Assembly (NCBI GenBank): GCA_024400835.1
Contig: JAKSMC010000003.1
Coordinates: forward strand, 55,269 to 119,268
Direction: 5' to 3'
Source: Bacteroidales bacterium
GTDB lineage: Bacteria > Bacteroidota > Bacteroidia > Bacteroidales > WCHB1-69
DNA length: 64,000 nt
Shown in pieces: positions 27,649 through 37,216 of this stretch (positions within the stretch are counted from its first letter, which is position 1; every line of letters begins with the position of its first letter). The notes under the pieces were generated by a model. It saw only the letters and a program-made list of their open reading frames with translations, was not told where the DNA came from and did no database searches. The position numbers and the translations under genes are program-made.

Positions 27649-28215
27649 ATGAAAAAAATTGCCGTTTTCGCCTCCGGTTTCGGATCCAATTTCCAAGCTA
27701 TCATTGAAGCAGTTAAAAGTCAAACATTGCAAGCCGACATAGCCCTGTTAGTGTCAGACAAGCCCGGCTGCAAGGCCGTGGAACGTGCCAACGAAAACCA
27801 CATCGACACCTTCACCTTCAATGCCAAAGAGTATGCGGACAAAGCGGCATACGAGACAGCCATTATGCAGGAACTGCGCCAACGCGGTGTCGACTACATC
27901 GTCTTGGCAGGCTACATGCGCTACATCGGCGAAGTGCTGCTGACGAACTACCCGATGAAGATCATCAACCTGCACCCCGCCCTGCTGCCATCTTTCCCCG
28001 GCGCGCACGGCATCGCCGACGCCTATAATCACGGCGTCAAAGTGTTCGGCATCACCATACATTTTGTTGACGAAGGCGTCGACACGGGAAAAATCATCGA
28101 CCAGTTCGCCTTCCACGCCGACGGCACCGAAACACTCGATGAAATCGAAACACGCATCCACCAACTCGAACATCAGTATTTCCCGATAACCATCAACAAA
28201 GTCATCAACCAATAA
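27649..28215 (+). CDS. purN: phosphoribosylglycinamide formyltransferase
   Basis: A 188-residue GAR transformylase that uses 10-formyl-tetrahydrofolate in the third step of purine synthesis. The ATG at 27649 gives the typical N-terminus KKIAVFASGFGSNFQAI with the phosphate-binding loop. The active-site segment is NLHPALLPSFPGAHG (Asn-His pair) and the later VDEGVDTGKIIDQ contains the catalytic Asp. Length is normal for bacterial PurN. The next gene starts 21 nt downstream in the same direction. Confidence 0.96.
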   Translation: MKKIAVFASGFGSNFQAIIEAVKSQTLQADIALLVSDKPGCKAVERANENHIDTFTFNAKEYADKAAYETAIMQELRQRGVDYIVLAGYMRYIGEVLLTNYPMKIINLHPALLPSFPGAHGIADAYNHGVKVFGITIHFVDEGVDTGKIIDQFAFHADGTETLDEIETRIHQLEHQYFPITINKVINQ

Positions 28216-28236
28216 AAACCATAAAAATAAATCATC

Positions 28237-28995
28237 ATGAATACTATCACGTTAATCAGCGACTGGCATCTTCGCGACCCATACCTCGCCATTTTCAAAG
28301 GGCAAATCCTGAGTGCAATGCCTGAAACCAACATTTTGGACGTCACTCACAACATCGACCTGTTCAACATCAGCCAGACCGCCTTCATTATGAAAAACTG
28401 CTACAAGCACTTTCCCGAAGGTTCTGTGCATCTGCTTTTAACCAACACTGCGACCACATCGGACGCACTGCCCGTGGTACTCGCATACGACAACCACTTT
28501 TTCATCAGCGAAGACAACGGCATTTTCTCCCTGATGTTTGGCAAAGAGGGCGAACTCAAAGGCTATCAGGCAAAAAAGGAAGGCAGCACCCTGGCCAATA
28601 TGTTGGAGCTTGCCCAAGCCGCAATTAACGGAACCTTGAAAAAGACAGCAAAAGAATACAAGGATTTCAAACGTGCTTTCAGCGCGGAACCGATGAACAT
28701 TGTGCCCGACCGCACCATCGAAGGTGAAATCGTATATATCGATGCCGCTTTCAACGCTGTTACGAACATCCCCACGCAGATGTTCAAAGATACCGTCCAA
28801 AACAAACCTTTCACCGCATTCGTCCAATCGAAAACCGAATGGAAGATTCAGAAATTCCATGAAAAATACGAAAAGGAAGAAGGCATCTACCTAACCAACA
28901 ACGCCCTCGGCCATATCGAAATCACTATGTTCCAAGGCGACGTCGCCCTGCTGACCTCTATGAATATCGGTGACAAGGTAATTGTACAATATTAG
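28237..28995 (+). CDS. SAM hydrolase / SAM-dependent halogenase family protein (DUF62)
   Basis: A 252-residue protein of the SAM hydroxide adenosyltransferase family, which splits S-adenosylmethionine to adenosine and methionine using water. The N-terminal signature is LISDWHLRDPYLAIFKGQI, where most members have a DFG-type sequence, and SEDNGIFSLMFG corresponds to the PDNG segment of the active site. A C-terminal beta-barrel domain is expected from about 170. The lack of a clear halogenase insert favours hydrolase. The altered first motif leaves activity uncertain. Probably co-transcribed with purN. Confidence 0.82.
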   Translation: MNTITLISDWHLRDPYLAIFKGQILSAMPETNILDVTHNIDLFNISQTAFIMKNCYKHFPEGSVHLLLTNTATTSDALPVVLAYDNHFFISEDNGIFSLMFGKEGELKGYQAKKEGSTLANMLELAQAAINGTLKKTAKEYKDFKRAFSAEPMNIVPDRTIEGEIVYIDAAFNAVTNIPTQMFKDTVQNKPFTAFVQSKTEWKIQKFHEKYEKEEGIYLTNNALGHIEITMFQGDVALLTSMNIGDKVIVQY

Positions 28996-29000
28996 ACAGA

Positions 29001-29110
29001 GAATACCATATCCCGAAAATCTATTCCATTAACATTTTAGACTTTGAAGCAGATAAATTCAAAGGCAAAGGGAACTATTTTTGGCCTGTCCAGCTGAAGG
29101 ATAAGAATCC
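29001..29110 (+). pseudogene. possible remnant of an Rpn-family (PD-(D/E)XK) nuclease/transposase
   Basis: One plus-strand frame reads EYHIPKIYSINILDFEADKF and then GNYFWPVQLKDKN, which resembles the segment after the nuclease core in Rpn/PDDEXK-2 family proteins (typically ...PKVYSISILNF... followed by a LRD/LKD strand). There is no start codon or nuclease core upstream and the frame runs into the opposite S41 gene, so only about 110 bp remain. The match is from memory of the family and is short. Confidence 0.4.
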
Positions 29111-30700
29111 TTACTTTTTCAAAACCTCAAGTGCTTTCAATATTGTCTTATCCGTGGTGTTGATAACAGGATAGAATCCCTCCTCGCCGTAGAGATTACG
29201 ACCGATAAGGGCCTTGGTCCATATTTTCAATTCCTTTTTAGAAGCAGCAGATAAAGTCGGCACACTTTTCTTGCTCAACTTCTTGTAATACGTAAGCATT
29301 TCGTTAAGTTGGGCATCGGAAAGCGTGTATTTGCTCTGGAACGTCTTCGCATCAGGATAGTTCTTTTTCAAAGATTCTTTATGGCTGTTCGTGTAATTGA
29401 AAGCATATTGAACCATAGCTGCAGTGTTGGCTACCTCATAATAACCATCCAAACCGTCGTTTTTGGTAACAGGGACAAAATAGTCGGGCATAATACCGCC
29501 ACCGCCATATACAGTACGCCCGCCTACAGTCTTGTAAGCCACTGATTTGTCCAATTTTATACTGTCAGCATACTCCATTTCCCCATTAGCAATACGCTTA
29601 TAGAGTTCTTCATAATAAGCATCCGTACCCTCTTTGTAGTCACGTTGTATGCAGCGGCCGCTAGGCGTATGATAACGCGCCGTCGTCAAACGGATAGTAG
29701 ATTTGTCGGAAAGGTCAAACTGACGTTGTACCAAGCCCTTGCCGAACGAACGACGTCCCACCACATAGCCACGGTCATTGTCTTGCACCGCGCCTGCCAC
29801 GATTTCGGAAGCAGAGGCGCTGAAATCATCAATGAGCACCACCACTTTGCCCTGTTCGAAGTTTCCCTTGCGAGAAGCATAGAAAGCTTCTGGGCGGACC
29901 TTCAATCCCTCAACGGATACAATCTTCTGTCTATTTGGCAGCAACTCGTCGCAAACCTTGATGGCAGCCTCCAAGAAACCGCCAGCGTTGCCGCGCAAAT
30001 CAACAATCATGGCCGTCATGCCCTGCTTTTTCAACTTCTGGATAGCTTTGGTAAACTCTTCCGCCGTAGTGCTGCCGAACTCGTTGATTTTAACGTAACC
30101 CGTAGTGCTGTTGAGCATATAAGAAACATCCACCGTGTAAGTCGGAATGACATCGCGTTTGACCTCATACGTATAAGTGTCTTTGAAACCCTGGCGGCGT
30201 ACGCCGATTTTCACTTTGGTGCCTTTGGCGCCACGCAACGTCTTATAGACCTTCTCTGTAGAGGCCCCGACGATGGATTTCCCATCCACCGTCACAATTC
30301 TGTCGCCGGCACGGATGCCAGCCTTTTCAGAAGGGCCGCCCGAGATAGTAGCAATCACCATAACCGTGTCGTTCATGATGTTGAACTGTATGCCGACGCC
30401 CTCGAAAGAACCCTCCAACGTTTCCATCATCGCCTTGTTCTGCTCCGGCGTGGAGTAGGCCGAATGCGGGTCCAAGCCCTGCAGTATCGCATTGATGGCA
30501 GAATCGTAGATAGAATCCACATCTACAGAATCCACATAGTATTTGTCTATATAGTTCATCACCTCATTGAGTTTGTACAGTTGGCTGTTGGCCGGACTCA
30601 CTTTTTTGGATGGCAGAAAATTAATAGCCACCGACACTCCCAGCAGGAAGGCAATGAGCAGGTAGAGTATAAATATCCAAATGTTATGTTTGTTATTCAT
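29111..30700 (-). CDS. S41 family carboxy-terminal processing protease
   Basis: A 529-residue CtpA/Prc-like protease. Residues about 8-27 form an N-terminal membrane anchor (FILYLLIAFLLGVSVAINF). A PDZ domain lies at about 85-175 (GVGIQFNIMND, GIRAGDRIVTVDG). The S41 domain has the catalytic Ser in DDFSASASEIVAGA and the Lys in GRRSFGKGLVQ. A C-terminal extension of about 150 residues is helical. Such enzymes cut periplasmic proteins near their C-termini. It lies 81 nt downstream of the DAHP synthase gene on the same strand, with a short array between. Confidence 0.95.
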   Translation of the reverse strand: MNNKHNIWIFILYLLIAFLLGVSVAINFLPSKKVSPANSQLYKLNEVMNYIDKYYVDSVDVDSIYDSAINAILQGLDPHSAYSTPEQNKAMMETLEGSFEGVGIQFNIMNDTVMVIATISGGPSEKAGIRAGDRIVTVDGKSIVGASTEKVYKTLRGAKGTKVKIGVRRQGFKDTYTYEVKRDVIPTYTVDVSYMLNSTTGYVKINEFGSTTAEEFTKAIQKLKKQGMTAMIVDLRGNAGGFLEAAIKVCDELLPNRQKIVSVEGLKVRPEAFYASRKGNFEQGKVVVLIDDFSASASEIVAGAVQDNDRGYVVGRRSFGKGLVQRQFDLSDKSTIRLTTARYHTPSGRCIQRDYKEGTDAYYEELYKRIANGEMEYADSIKLDKSVAYKTVGGRTVYGGGGIMPDYFVPVTKNDGLDGYYEVANTAAMVQYAFNYTNSHKESLKKNYPDAKTFQSKYTLSDAQLNEMLTYYKKLSKKSVPTLSAASKKELKIWTKALIGRNLYGEEGFYPVINTTDKTILKALEVLKK

Positions 30701-30711
30701 TATTATCTATT

Positions 30712-30743
30712 GTGTAAAAGTGTAAAAAGTCAATGGTCTAGGT
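30712..30743. repeat. short degenerate period-8 array (3-4 units)
   Basis: Units GTGTAAAA (twice), AGTCAATG and GTCTAGGT between the S41 protease start and the DAHP synthase stop. The register is clear for the first two units only. Confidence 0.4.
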
Positions 30744-30781
30744 CAGAAAAAATGAGCGTTTATAATAGCTTCTTAATATAT

Positions 30782-31801
30782 TTACTGTTGGCGTTTGATG
30801 GAGTTTTGATGGAGTATTTCTAAAAATTCTTCTATAAACTCTTGATATTGCTTGTCTTGTCCAGACTTAAGATAACGTTCTCGAACTTGCTGCCACTGTT
30901 GCGGCTGAACAACCGGAAGGTTGTTGGCCTTTTTGATGCGGGCCACCTCATCCACAATCTGCATGCGCTTGGCTAATAGTTCGCTAAGCTGAGTGTCCAC
31001 GTTTTCCAAAAGTGCACGCTGTATGACCAACTCACGATTGGGGACATTGTTTTTAAAACTCAGACCCTGAACCATCTCCGCCCACTGCTGAGGCGTCAGT
31101 TGCTGTGCGGCATCGCTCAGGGCGTGCTGTGGATCGCAATGACATTCCAACATCAGGCCGTCGAACCCGTAGATAAGAGCTAATTGCGAAATTTGCGGAA
31201 TCCACTGCGTTCGCCCGCAAAGGTGCGACGGGTCGCAGACAATCGGCAAATCCGGAAACTGAACCTTCAGGTCGATGGGGATTTCCCAACAAGGAGCATT
31301 GCGATAGACGTTCTCGTTGCTGTCAGCGAAGCCGCGGTGAATGGCAATCACCTGCTTGACATCGGCCTTCTGGAAGCGTTCGATATTGCCGGCCCAGAGT
31401 TTCAAATCAGGGACGATGGGGTTTTTTACCAGCACCGTGAAATCAGTTCCCCGCAAGGCATCGGCCAACTGCTGCACCTCCGTGGGATTCACGCTGGTGC
31501 GCGCGCCCACCCACACAGCACGAATGCCGTGCGCGGCGCAAAGTTCCACCTGCCGGGGCGTCATCACCTCCGTGCAGACTTCGAAGCCATAGCGGCACTG
31601 CACCTCCGACAACCAGGAAAGAGCCTCCTCGCCAACACCCGCGAAACTGTCCGGATTGCTGCGCGGCTTCCACACACCCGCACGAAAATAGTCTATGGAC
31701 ATATCGCGCGCCTGCAACTCCTCGCGAAGTTGCTCCGCAGTTTCCATAACCTGCTGCTTGCTTTCAGCGGCACAGGGCCCAGCTATCAATATCGGTCTCA
31801 T
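30782..31801 (-). CDS. bifunctional DAHP synthase / chorismate mutase
   Basis: A 339-residue fusion. Residues 1-245 are a type I DAHP synthase of the KDO8P-synthase-like subfamily, joining phosphoenolpyruvate and erythrose-4-phosphate: ILIAGPCAAES, WVGARTSVNP, VIAIHRGF, and the metal-binding CDPSHLCGR and ECHCDPQHALSD. Residues about 250-339 are an AroQ-type chorismate mutase (LLENVDTQLSELLAKRMQIVDEVARIKK). The fusion couples the first and a branch-point step of aromatic amino-acid synthesis and usually lets prephenate regulate the synthase. No other aro genes are adjacent. Confidence 0.95.
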   Translation of the reverse strand: MRPILIAGPCAAESKQQVMETAEQLREELQARDMSIDYFRAGVWKPRSNPDSFAGVGEEALSWLSEVQCRYGFEVCTEVMTPRQVELCAAHGIRAVWVGARTSVNPTEVQQLADALRGTDFTVLVKNPIVPDLKLWAGNIERFQKADVKQVIAIHRGFADSNENVYRNAPCWEIPIDLKVQFPDLPIVCDPSHLCGRTQWIPQISQLALIYGFDGLMLECHCDPQHALSDAAQQLTPQQWAEMVQGLSFKNNVPNRELVIQRALLENVDTQLSELLAKRMQIVDEVARIKKANNLPVVQPQQWQQVRERYLKSGQDKQYQEFIEEFLEILHQNSIKRQQ

Positions 31802-31848
31802 TCTTCTGTTTCTATTATGCGATGAAACTTTATAAAAACCTCTGACTA

Positions 31849-34800
31849 TTAATCTTCACTCTCCTCTTCTGGCTCCTCGTCCTCTTCTTCAATATTGGTA
31901 AAGTAATTCTTCACAAACTTGTTCTTCCAACCACGGTTACCCAACTTATAAGAGAAGGAAGGAAGACCCTTTTCATTATCCGGAGCCAAAGACCTATTTT
32001 TGGGTTTGGTATTCTTGATGGCATCGTTGAAATTCTTATCGGAAGAATATGCAGACACCACATTGTTATCAAACTGGAAGTAGTAGAACTGGTCGTCGAA
32101 TTGGAAATAGACATACAGTTTGTTTCTTGAACCGCGTTTCTCGATGACGATACGACCTGGAACCATCTTATAAACACTCTTAGAACCGCAGATAATCAAC
32201 GGCAGCGTGGTCTGTGATTTGAACGTTGACAAATCTTTATCCCAATCAAAATCGATATTGGAGAACATGAACTTGACCTGAAGGGCATCCGGCAAACGAC
32301 GGTTGTTGCCCAATGCCACGCTACGCGTATAACGCTCGTATTCCGTTTTGCCAAGAATGTCGTATAAGGCTTGATCGTACGCCTCATCGCTCGAAACATC
32401 AACGAAATCCAAGCCAGTGTTGTTCTCAAGCGCCTTGTTCATCAAACGCATGCTTTCATCATTAAAGAAGAAGTCAATGGAAGTGGTAGCGTGCATTTCA
32501 GCGGAGTCGGCGGACATAAAGTTGACGATAGTACCGTTGGTATGGAAATCAACGCGGCCCAATTTGGCGCCCATATCGATAGCACCGACACCCGTAGCCA
32601 CACAGTCATCTGTACGCAGCGTGATGATGTTGCCGCGCGCTGTCGGATCCATAAGTTTCTCCTTAGAAGCGGCCCTGAATTCACGACTCTCCTTGTCGTA
32701 GGTGATATAACCATAGACACTGATGTATTCGGCATCATTACGCTGGTTTTTAGCATGACCGAATGCCGTGTAGATACGGCCCGTAGCATTAGAAGAAGCA
32801 ATGGCAACTTTCACCGGCAACTCGTTCATATCCTTGGTACGTTCGTGAATTTGCAACATAATGTTTTCAGGATCCACCTGTTGCAGAATCTTCATACGTG
32901 CATGTTTTACCGTATCACAGCCGGTACGGATTTCCACGCCGCCGAAATAGGAAAGGAATGGCTGTGTACTATGCAATTCCGCACGACCGTCAAAGCCGAA
33001 CTGGTCACTGAACTGGAAGTTCATTTCCATAGGAATTTTAGCTTCACCAAATGTTTCCTTAATATAATATATAGTATCGAAATAAAGTGTCTGCACTGCT
33101 TTTTCAGCATCTATGTAATCATAGTAACCATTGGCATAAAAACGAGTTGCTGTTTTGATACGCGTATTGCAGTTATACAATTCATGGTATTTGTTGTCGC
33201 GGCCAGCCAGGATGCGCGATTGTTTCAGTTCATCCATAGCCGCCTTTTCCCGGATGATGACATCACCGTTTTTCGGAGTGATGGCAGCATCCCCGATATT
33301 GATGAACCGCACGCCATGCGCGAAAATCACATTCTTGGTAAAGTCAAATTCCGCGTTGAGCGCCCCGAAACGATAGCCGACCGACAAGTCGGAAGCATAA
33401 AGCTCATTGGCGTGATCAGGATGCATGTCCACCAAGTCACGAATCGGCGTGTTGTCTATATCAGTATCTTTATAGGGGTCATCCCACTTGAAGCGCAACA
33501 AAGTAGAATCAATAGGATCCCAATAAAATTCGGAAGCCTTGGCTTTGATTTCATTTTTGACAAAGAAAACGGTGGAGGCATCGCCATTGGCCACGAAATG
33601 GCCTTTACGTGTTTTGAAATCCACATGGGAATTATAGTTGTCGGTGCGGAAAGCGATATTGTCATTGCCATTGCTGATGTCGTAAATTCTCAAATCCGAC
33701 GTGTCGGCCTGCACCTCATGGTGCTTGAAAGCAAACAGTTTTGAGGTTATATCCGCACGATTGAACTTGAAGACGCCGGTACCGAACATACCATACGGTG
33801 TGATTTTGGAATTACCCACCAACTGGGTTTCGCGGAAGACATCAATCGGATTCTCAATAGTGTTGATGAACATCTGGTCTTGATAAGGTTCCCAATGCAG
33901 GTAAGCATCGTCCACCGAAGCAGGCGGGAACTCCGTGCCGGCCAATTGCTCGTCAACCACATGTTTGTTGGCAGCTCCATTTGTTGAATCCAAATAAAAC
34001 ACCAAACTGTCAGAAACTGTATGCGAAGTGACATAGTCGATATTACCTTTTCCTCGGAGGCCTCTATTACTCAAATCAATAGTACCTTGGTAAGAGCCTT
34101 TGCCTTCATACATAGGCAGACCTGTTGTCTTATGTCTGAAACCGAGCGAAAAATCCGGGCGGATTTTCAAAGGCTCGGCAATATCTGGGAAAATGCCACC
34201 GGAATTCAAAGCTCCAGTAAATTTCATAGAATCAATTTCGAAATTGTCAAGGTTGACAATTCGGAACTGATTTACAGCATAGAAGAAACGATCGCGAGTG
34301 TACACGCCGTTAAGCACATAAGGCTGATCGTAGAAGACCTTACCACCCTTTCGGGCTTCGAAAATAGGATAGTCCGGATAGTCAACCATGCCGCTCTTGT
34401 TGCCCGGCACATCAATATATAAGATGCCTGACAGCTCTTCAATCTGGCTGCGGACGCGTTGCAACTTATAATCGCCATACATATCCATCGGGCCGTTCTT
34501 GTCTTCCACATACATAATCAATGTGTCAATGACATCCATATCAACCAAGAAACGATCATAGTCGAAATGGCAGTTGTGCGTGACGAAATCGAACAAACCG
34601 CCGATAACGCGTCCGGAGAACACCATATCTCTGTTTTTCTTCACGGTCACCAATTCGTTCATCGGATAAACATTGACAATCTGCGGATCACTGAGCACGA
34701 AGAACTCACAACCTGTGATTTTCAAGTCATTGGTAAGAAGGTCCATAGAGGCAAAATGCGATTGGGATTCCAAACGGATATAGTCGTAATCCCTTCTCTT

Positions 34801-36345
34801 GACCTGGTTGTTTAAATATCTGGCAATCTTGCTTCTATAATAAAGTTGATTGTTATTGACATCATACTCGATAAAACCGCGAGCAGCGAAGTCAATCATC
34901 ATGGCCTTGATGTCCAAAGGCGGTTTGTTGAACCAGCCGATGACATCCTCAATAGTGACAGGCCCGTAATCAACACCGCTGTACAGCTCCCAAAGCGTGT
35001 AAAGCGGGTTCACGTTGTTGTAGCCAGCAATCTCGTGCATCACCTTCTCATCATAGTAATTGTAGGATTCAAAGAAAGCGGAATGCTCTGCAGTCTGACC
35101 AACAATAGGCTTGAACTCAATGCGTTCCTCCTTTGTGTTCCACTGTATAGACTCGACAGAAATCTCCAATTTGTGATAGGAGTCGAAAAAGGGAGAACGT
35201 CCCACACCCTGCTTGGGCCTGGAAATCAGCAAGTCCTTGGTTTCATTATTATACTTGAAGTTGGCTGCCGGATGATAAATTGAGTCCGTTTCAATATAGA
35301 TACTCACTTTGGCATCCTCAGACAACAAGTTGGTAGGTCTAATCAGGAAACTGTGCGATAAAGCACGAATAATCACTTGGTTGTCACGGCGGACGGTTAT
35401 CATTGCCAACGTATCGCCCGTTGTAGTACCATAAATAGAAGCGCCGCGCAAATCGAAGCCACCCACATAGTCAACATCGGGATAGAGGTTGGGAATGGGC
35501 AGGGTCCTAAGTTTACTGACAAAACGTGGGTAGGTGGCCTTCTCTTCCGAAGTTGGCAGTGTTGCCTTAAGGTCAACACGACCGATAATCGGATGATCGA
35601 ACAAATCGGGATAATAGAAAGTGGCATCGTAGGCTGTCACCTTCGGATATTTCAAATCCACTTCGTATTTTCCAAGAATCGCACGGACACTCATATCCAA
35701 TCCGGCGCGGTCCCAAAAGACCTTACCGCCGTTGGCCTGGAATTTCAAGCGAGCAGGAAAATAACGACCGGAGACATCCTCAACTTCAATGCTATCTTTC
35801 GTAGAAAACCCTTCCAAATTGATATCCGAAAAATCAAAATAGGGTTCTCCGTCAAAGCCCATCTTCTCTGCAAACCCCATGGCCACCCATTTCACATTGT
35901 CTTCCTTATTCAAGATGTTGTCTTTGAAGAAATCAACGTACAATTGCATCTTCATAGGGAACTGCGTGACATTGTTGTTCGCATGATATTCCACGAACTT
36001 GTTCCAAGTTTCCACATCGTCGGCAAAGTCGCTGGCAGTGAAAGCCATATAGGCATGGATATATGAAGCAAACTGTGGAAGCGGACGGAATTTGTGTTTC
36101 AGCAACTTATTGGCCTCCTCCAAGAATGCCATTTGGGACTCTCCGTCAATGGAAGTCGTCCAATATTTGGTAAACTCTTCGAGTAGGGCATCTGCGTCTT
36201 TCTGTCTGTCCTTATTGACAGTTGACAGATACACCTTCATCTCTTCGACCGTCTTGTCCGGGTCGTTGCTAAAAGATGAAAAACGCTGTGCCTGCAACAT
36301 TAAGGCAGAGCACAGCATAACGATTAGGATAATGTATTTCTTCAT
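31849..36345 (-). CDS. very large secreted beta-rich protein of unknown function
   Basis: A 1498-residue protein. The ATG at 36345 opens a signal peptide (KKYIILIVMLCSALMLQAQ) and lies 2 nt after prmA; a start 84 nt upstream would overlap prmA. Residues about 20-160 are helical, the remainder mostly beta-strand with repeated phrases such as RADITSKLFAFKHHEVQA and SHVDFKTRKGHFVANGD, suggesting stacked beta modules like those of LPS-transport or AsmA/TamB-type proteins, though no family is recognised. A possible winged-helix-like segment is near 440-500. The C-terminus is acidic (NIEEEDEEPEEESED). It may act in the periplasm or outer membrane; this is inference. Confidence 0.8.
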   Translation of the reverse strand: MKKYIILIVMLCSALMLQAQRFSSFSNDPDKTVEEMKVYLSTVNKDRQKDADALLEEFTKYWTTSIDGESQMAFLEEANKLLKHKFRPLPQFASYIHAYMAFTASDFADDVETWNKFVEYHANNNVTQFPMKMQLYVDFFKDNILNKEDNVKWVAMGFAEKMGFDGEPYFDFSDINLEGFSTKDSIEVEDVSGRYFPARLKFQANGGKVFWDRAGLDMSVRAILGKYEVDLKYPKVTAYDATFYYPDLFDHPIIGRVDLKATLPTSEEKATYPRFVSKLRTLPIPNLYPDVDYVGGFDLRGASIYGTTTGDTLAMITVRRDNQVIIRALSHSFLIRPTNLLSEDAKVSIYIETDSIYHPAANFKYNNETKDLLISRPKQGVGRSPFFDSYHKLEISVESIQWNTKEERIEFKPIVGQTAEHSAFFESYNYYDEKVMHEIAGYNNVNPLYTLWELYSGVDYGPVTIEDVIGWFNKPPLDIKAMMIDFAARGFIEYDVNNNQLYYRSKIARYLNNQVKRRDYDYIRLESQSHFASMDLLTNDLKITGCEFFVLSDPQIVNVYPMNELVTVKKNRDMVFSGRVIGGLFDFVTHNCHFDYDRFLVDMDVIDTLIMYVEDKNGPMDMYGDYKLQRVRSQIEELSGILYIDVPGNKSGMVDYPDYPIFEARKGGKVFYDQPYVLNGVYTRDRFFYAVNQFRIVNLDNFEIDSMKFTGALNSGGIFPDIAEPLKIRPDFSLGFRHKTTGLPMYEGKGSYQGTIDLSNRGLRGKGNIDYVTSHTVSDSLVFYLDSTNGAANKHVVDEQLAGTEFPPASVDDAYLHWEPYQDQMFINTIENPIDVFRETQLVGNSKITPYGMFGTGVFKFNRADITSKLFAFKHHEVQADTSDLRIYDISNGNDNIAFRTDNYNSHVDFKTRKGHFVANGDASTVFFVKNEIKAKASEFYWDPIDSTLLRFKWDDPYKDTDIDNTPIRDLVDMHPDHANELYASDLSVGYRFGALNAEFDFTKNVIFAHGVRFINIGDAAITPKNGDVIIREKAAMDELKQSRILAGRDNKYHELYNCNTRIKTATRFYANGYYDYIDAEKAVQTLYFDTIYYIKETFGEAKIPMEMNFQFSDQFGFDGRAELHSTQPFLSYFGGVEIRTGCDTVKHARMKILQQVDPENIMLQIHERTKDMNELPVKVAIASSNATGRIYTAFGHAKNQRNDAEYISVYGYITYDKESREFRAASKEKLMDPTARGNIITLRTDDCVATGVGAIDMGAKLGRVDFHTNGTIVNFMSADSAEMHATTSIDFFFNDESMRLMNKALENNTGLDFVDVSSDEAYDQALYDILGKTEYERYTRSVALGNNRRLPDALQVKFMFSNIDFDWDKDLSTFKSQTTLPLIICGSKSVYKMVPGRIVIEKRGSRNKLYVYFQFDDQFYYFQFDNNVVSAYSSDKNFNDAIKNTKPKNRSLAPDNEKGLPSFSYKLGNRGWKNKFVKNYFTNIEEEDEEPEEESED

Positions 36346-36347
36346 TG

Positions 36348-37193
36348 TCAAGCTTTGCAGAATTTTGCAGCCACCCACTGGTCTTTGACCTTGTGGGAGA
36401 CATATTGCATACCGTTTTTCTCGCAACATTCCTTGATGGCTTCAAGGTCTTTGCCGTCATAGAAGCCGCTCATGAACAGAAGGCCATGCTCGTTCAGGCA
36501 ACCGACATAGGTGGGGATGTCGTTGAGCAAGATGTTTCGATTGATGTTGGCCAAGATGATGTCGTATTTTTCATCACCGAGGATAGAGGCATCGCCCAAA
36601 AGAACTTTCACTTCCGGACAGTGGTTGTGCTCTACATTTTCGAGGCCGTTGCGGTAAGCCCATTCATCAATGTCGATAGCCGTCACGGGATTAGCACCAC
36701 GCATGTGCGCGAGGATAGCCAGCACGCCGGTTCCTGCACCCATATCCAGAAGAGCTTTGCCCTTCACATCGGTTTCCAAAACATACTCCGCCATTTGATA
36801 GGTTGTGGCATGTTTGGCAGTGCCAAAAGACATTTTCGGCTCAATGATGATTTCATACTCCGCATCCTGGCATGCCGGGTGGAACGGAGCGCGCACGTAA
36901 CAACGATCCGCAATCATTACCGGTGTGTAGTTGGCTTCCCACTCCGCATTCCAGTCTTTGTCAGGCATCTCCTGCACCGACCATGCAACCTTCACATCGG
37001 AGAACCCATGGTCCTCCACTATCTCTTTGATAGCGGACTCATCATAATCCTTTTTCGGAATATAGCACAGCAAATCATCCTCGCCTTCGCCATCCATGAA
37101 ACTGTCACAACCGGCATCGGCCATCATGGAAGTGAATATCTCCTTCCAAGGATCACTCGGAGTAATAACAAGCTTGATTTCTAGGTATTTCAT
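36348..37193 (-). CDS. prmA: ribosomal protein L11 methyltransferase
   Basis: A 281-residue class I methyltransferase that trimethylates ribosomal protein L11. The SAM-binding motif I is LLDMGAGTGVLAIL, followed by AIDIDEWA and DIILANINRNILL, the PrmA form of the NPP-like motif IV. The N-terminal 100 residues form the substrate-recognition domain, with a diverged sequence typical of Bacteroidota. It is followed 2 nt later by the 1498-residue secreted-protein gene, so the two share an mRNA. Confidence 0.94.
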   Translation of the reverse strand: MKYLEIKLVITPSDPWKEIFTSMMADAGCDSFMDGEGEDDLLCYIPKKDYDESAIKEIVEDHGFSDVKVAWSVQEMPDKDWNAEWEANYTPVMIADRCYVRAPFHPACQDAEYEIIIEPKMSFGTAKHATTYQMAEYVLETDVKGKALLDMGAGTGVLAILAHMRGANPVTAIDIDEWAYRNGLENVEHNHCPEVKVLLGDASILGDEKYDIILANINRNILLNDIPTYVGCLNEHGLLFMSGFYDGKDLEAIKECCEKNGMQYVSHKVKDQWVAAKFCKA

Positions 37194-37216
37194 AGGTAAT
37201 GGTTTAATGGTAAAGA

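Noticed and set aside
32371..33744. 457-codon open frame opposite the 1498-residue protein
   Set aside because: Mirror frame; the minus-strand gene has a signal peptide and a continuous protein-like sequence.
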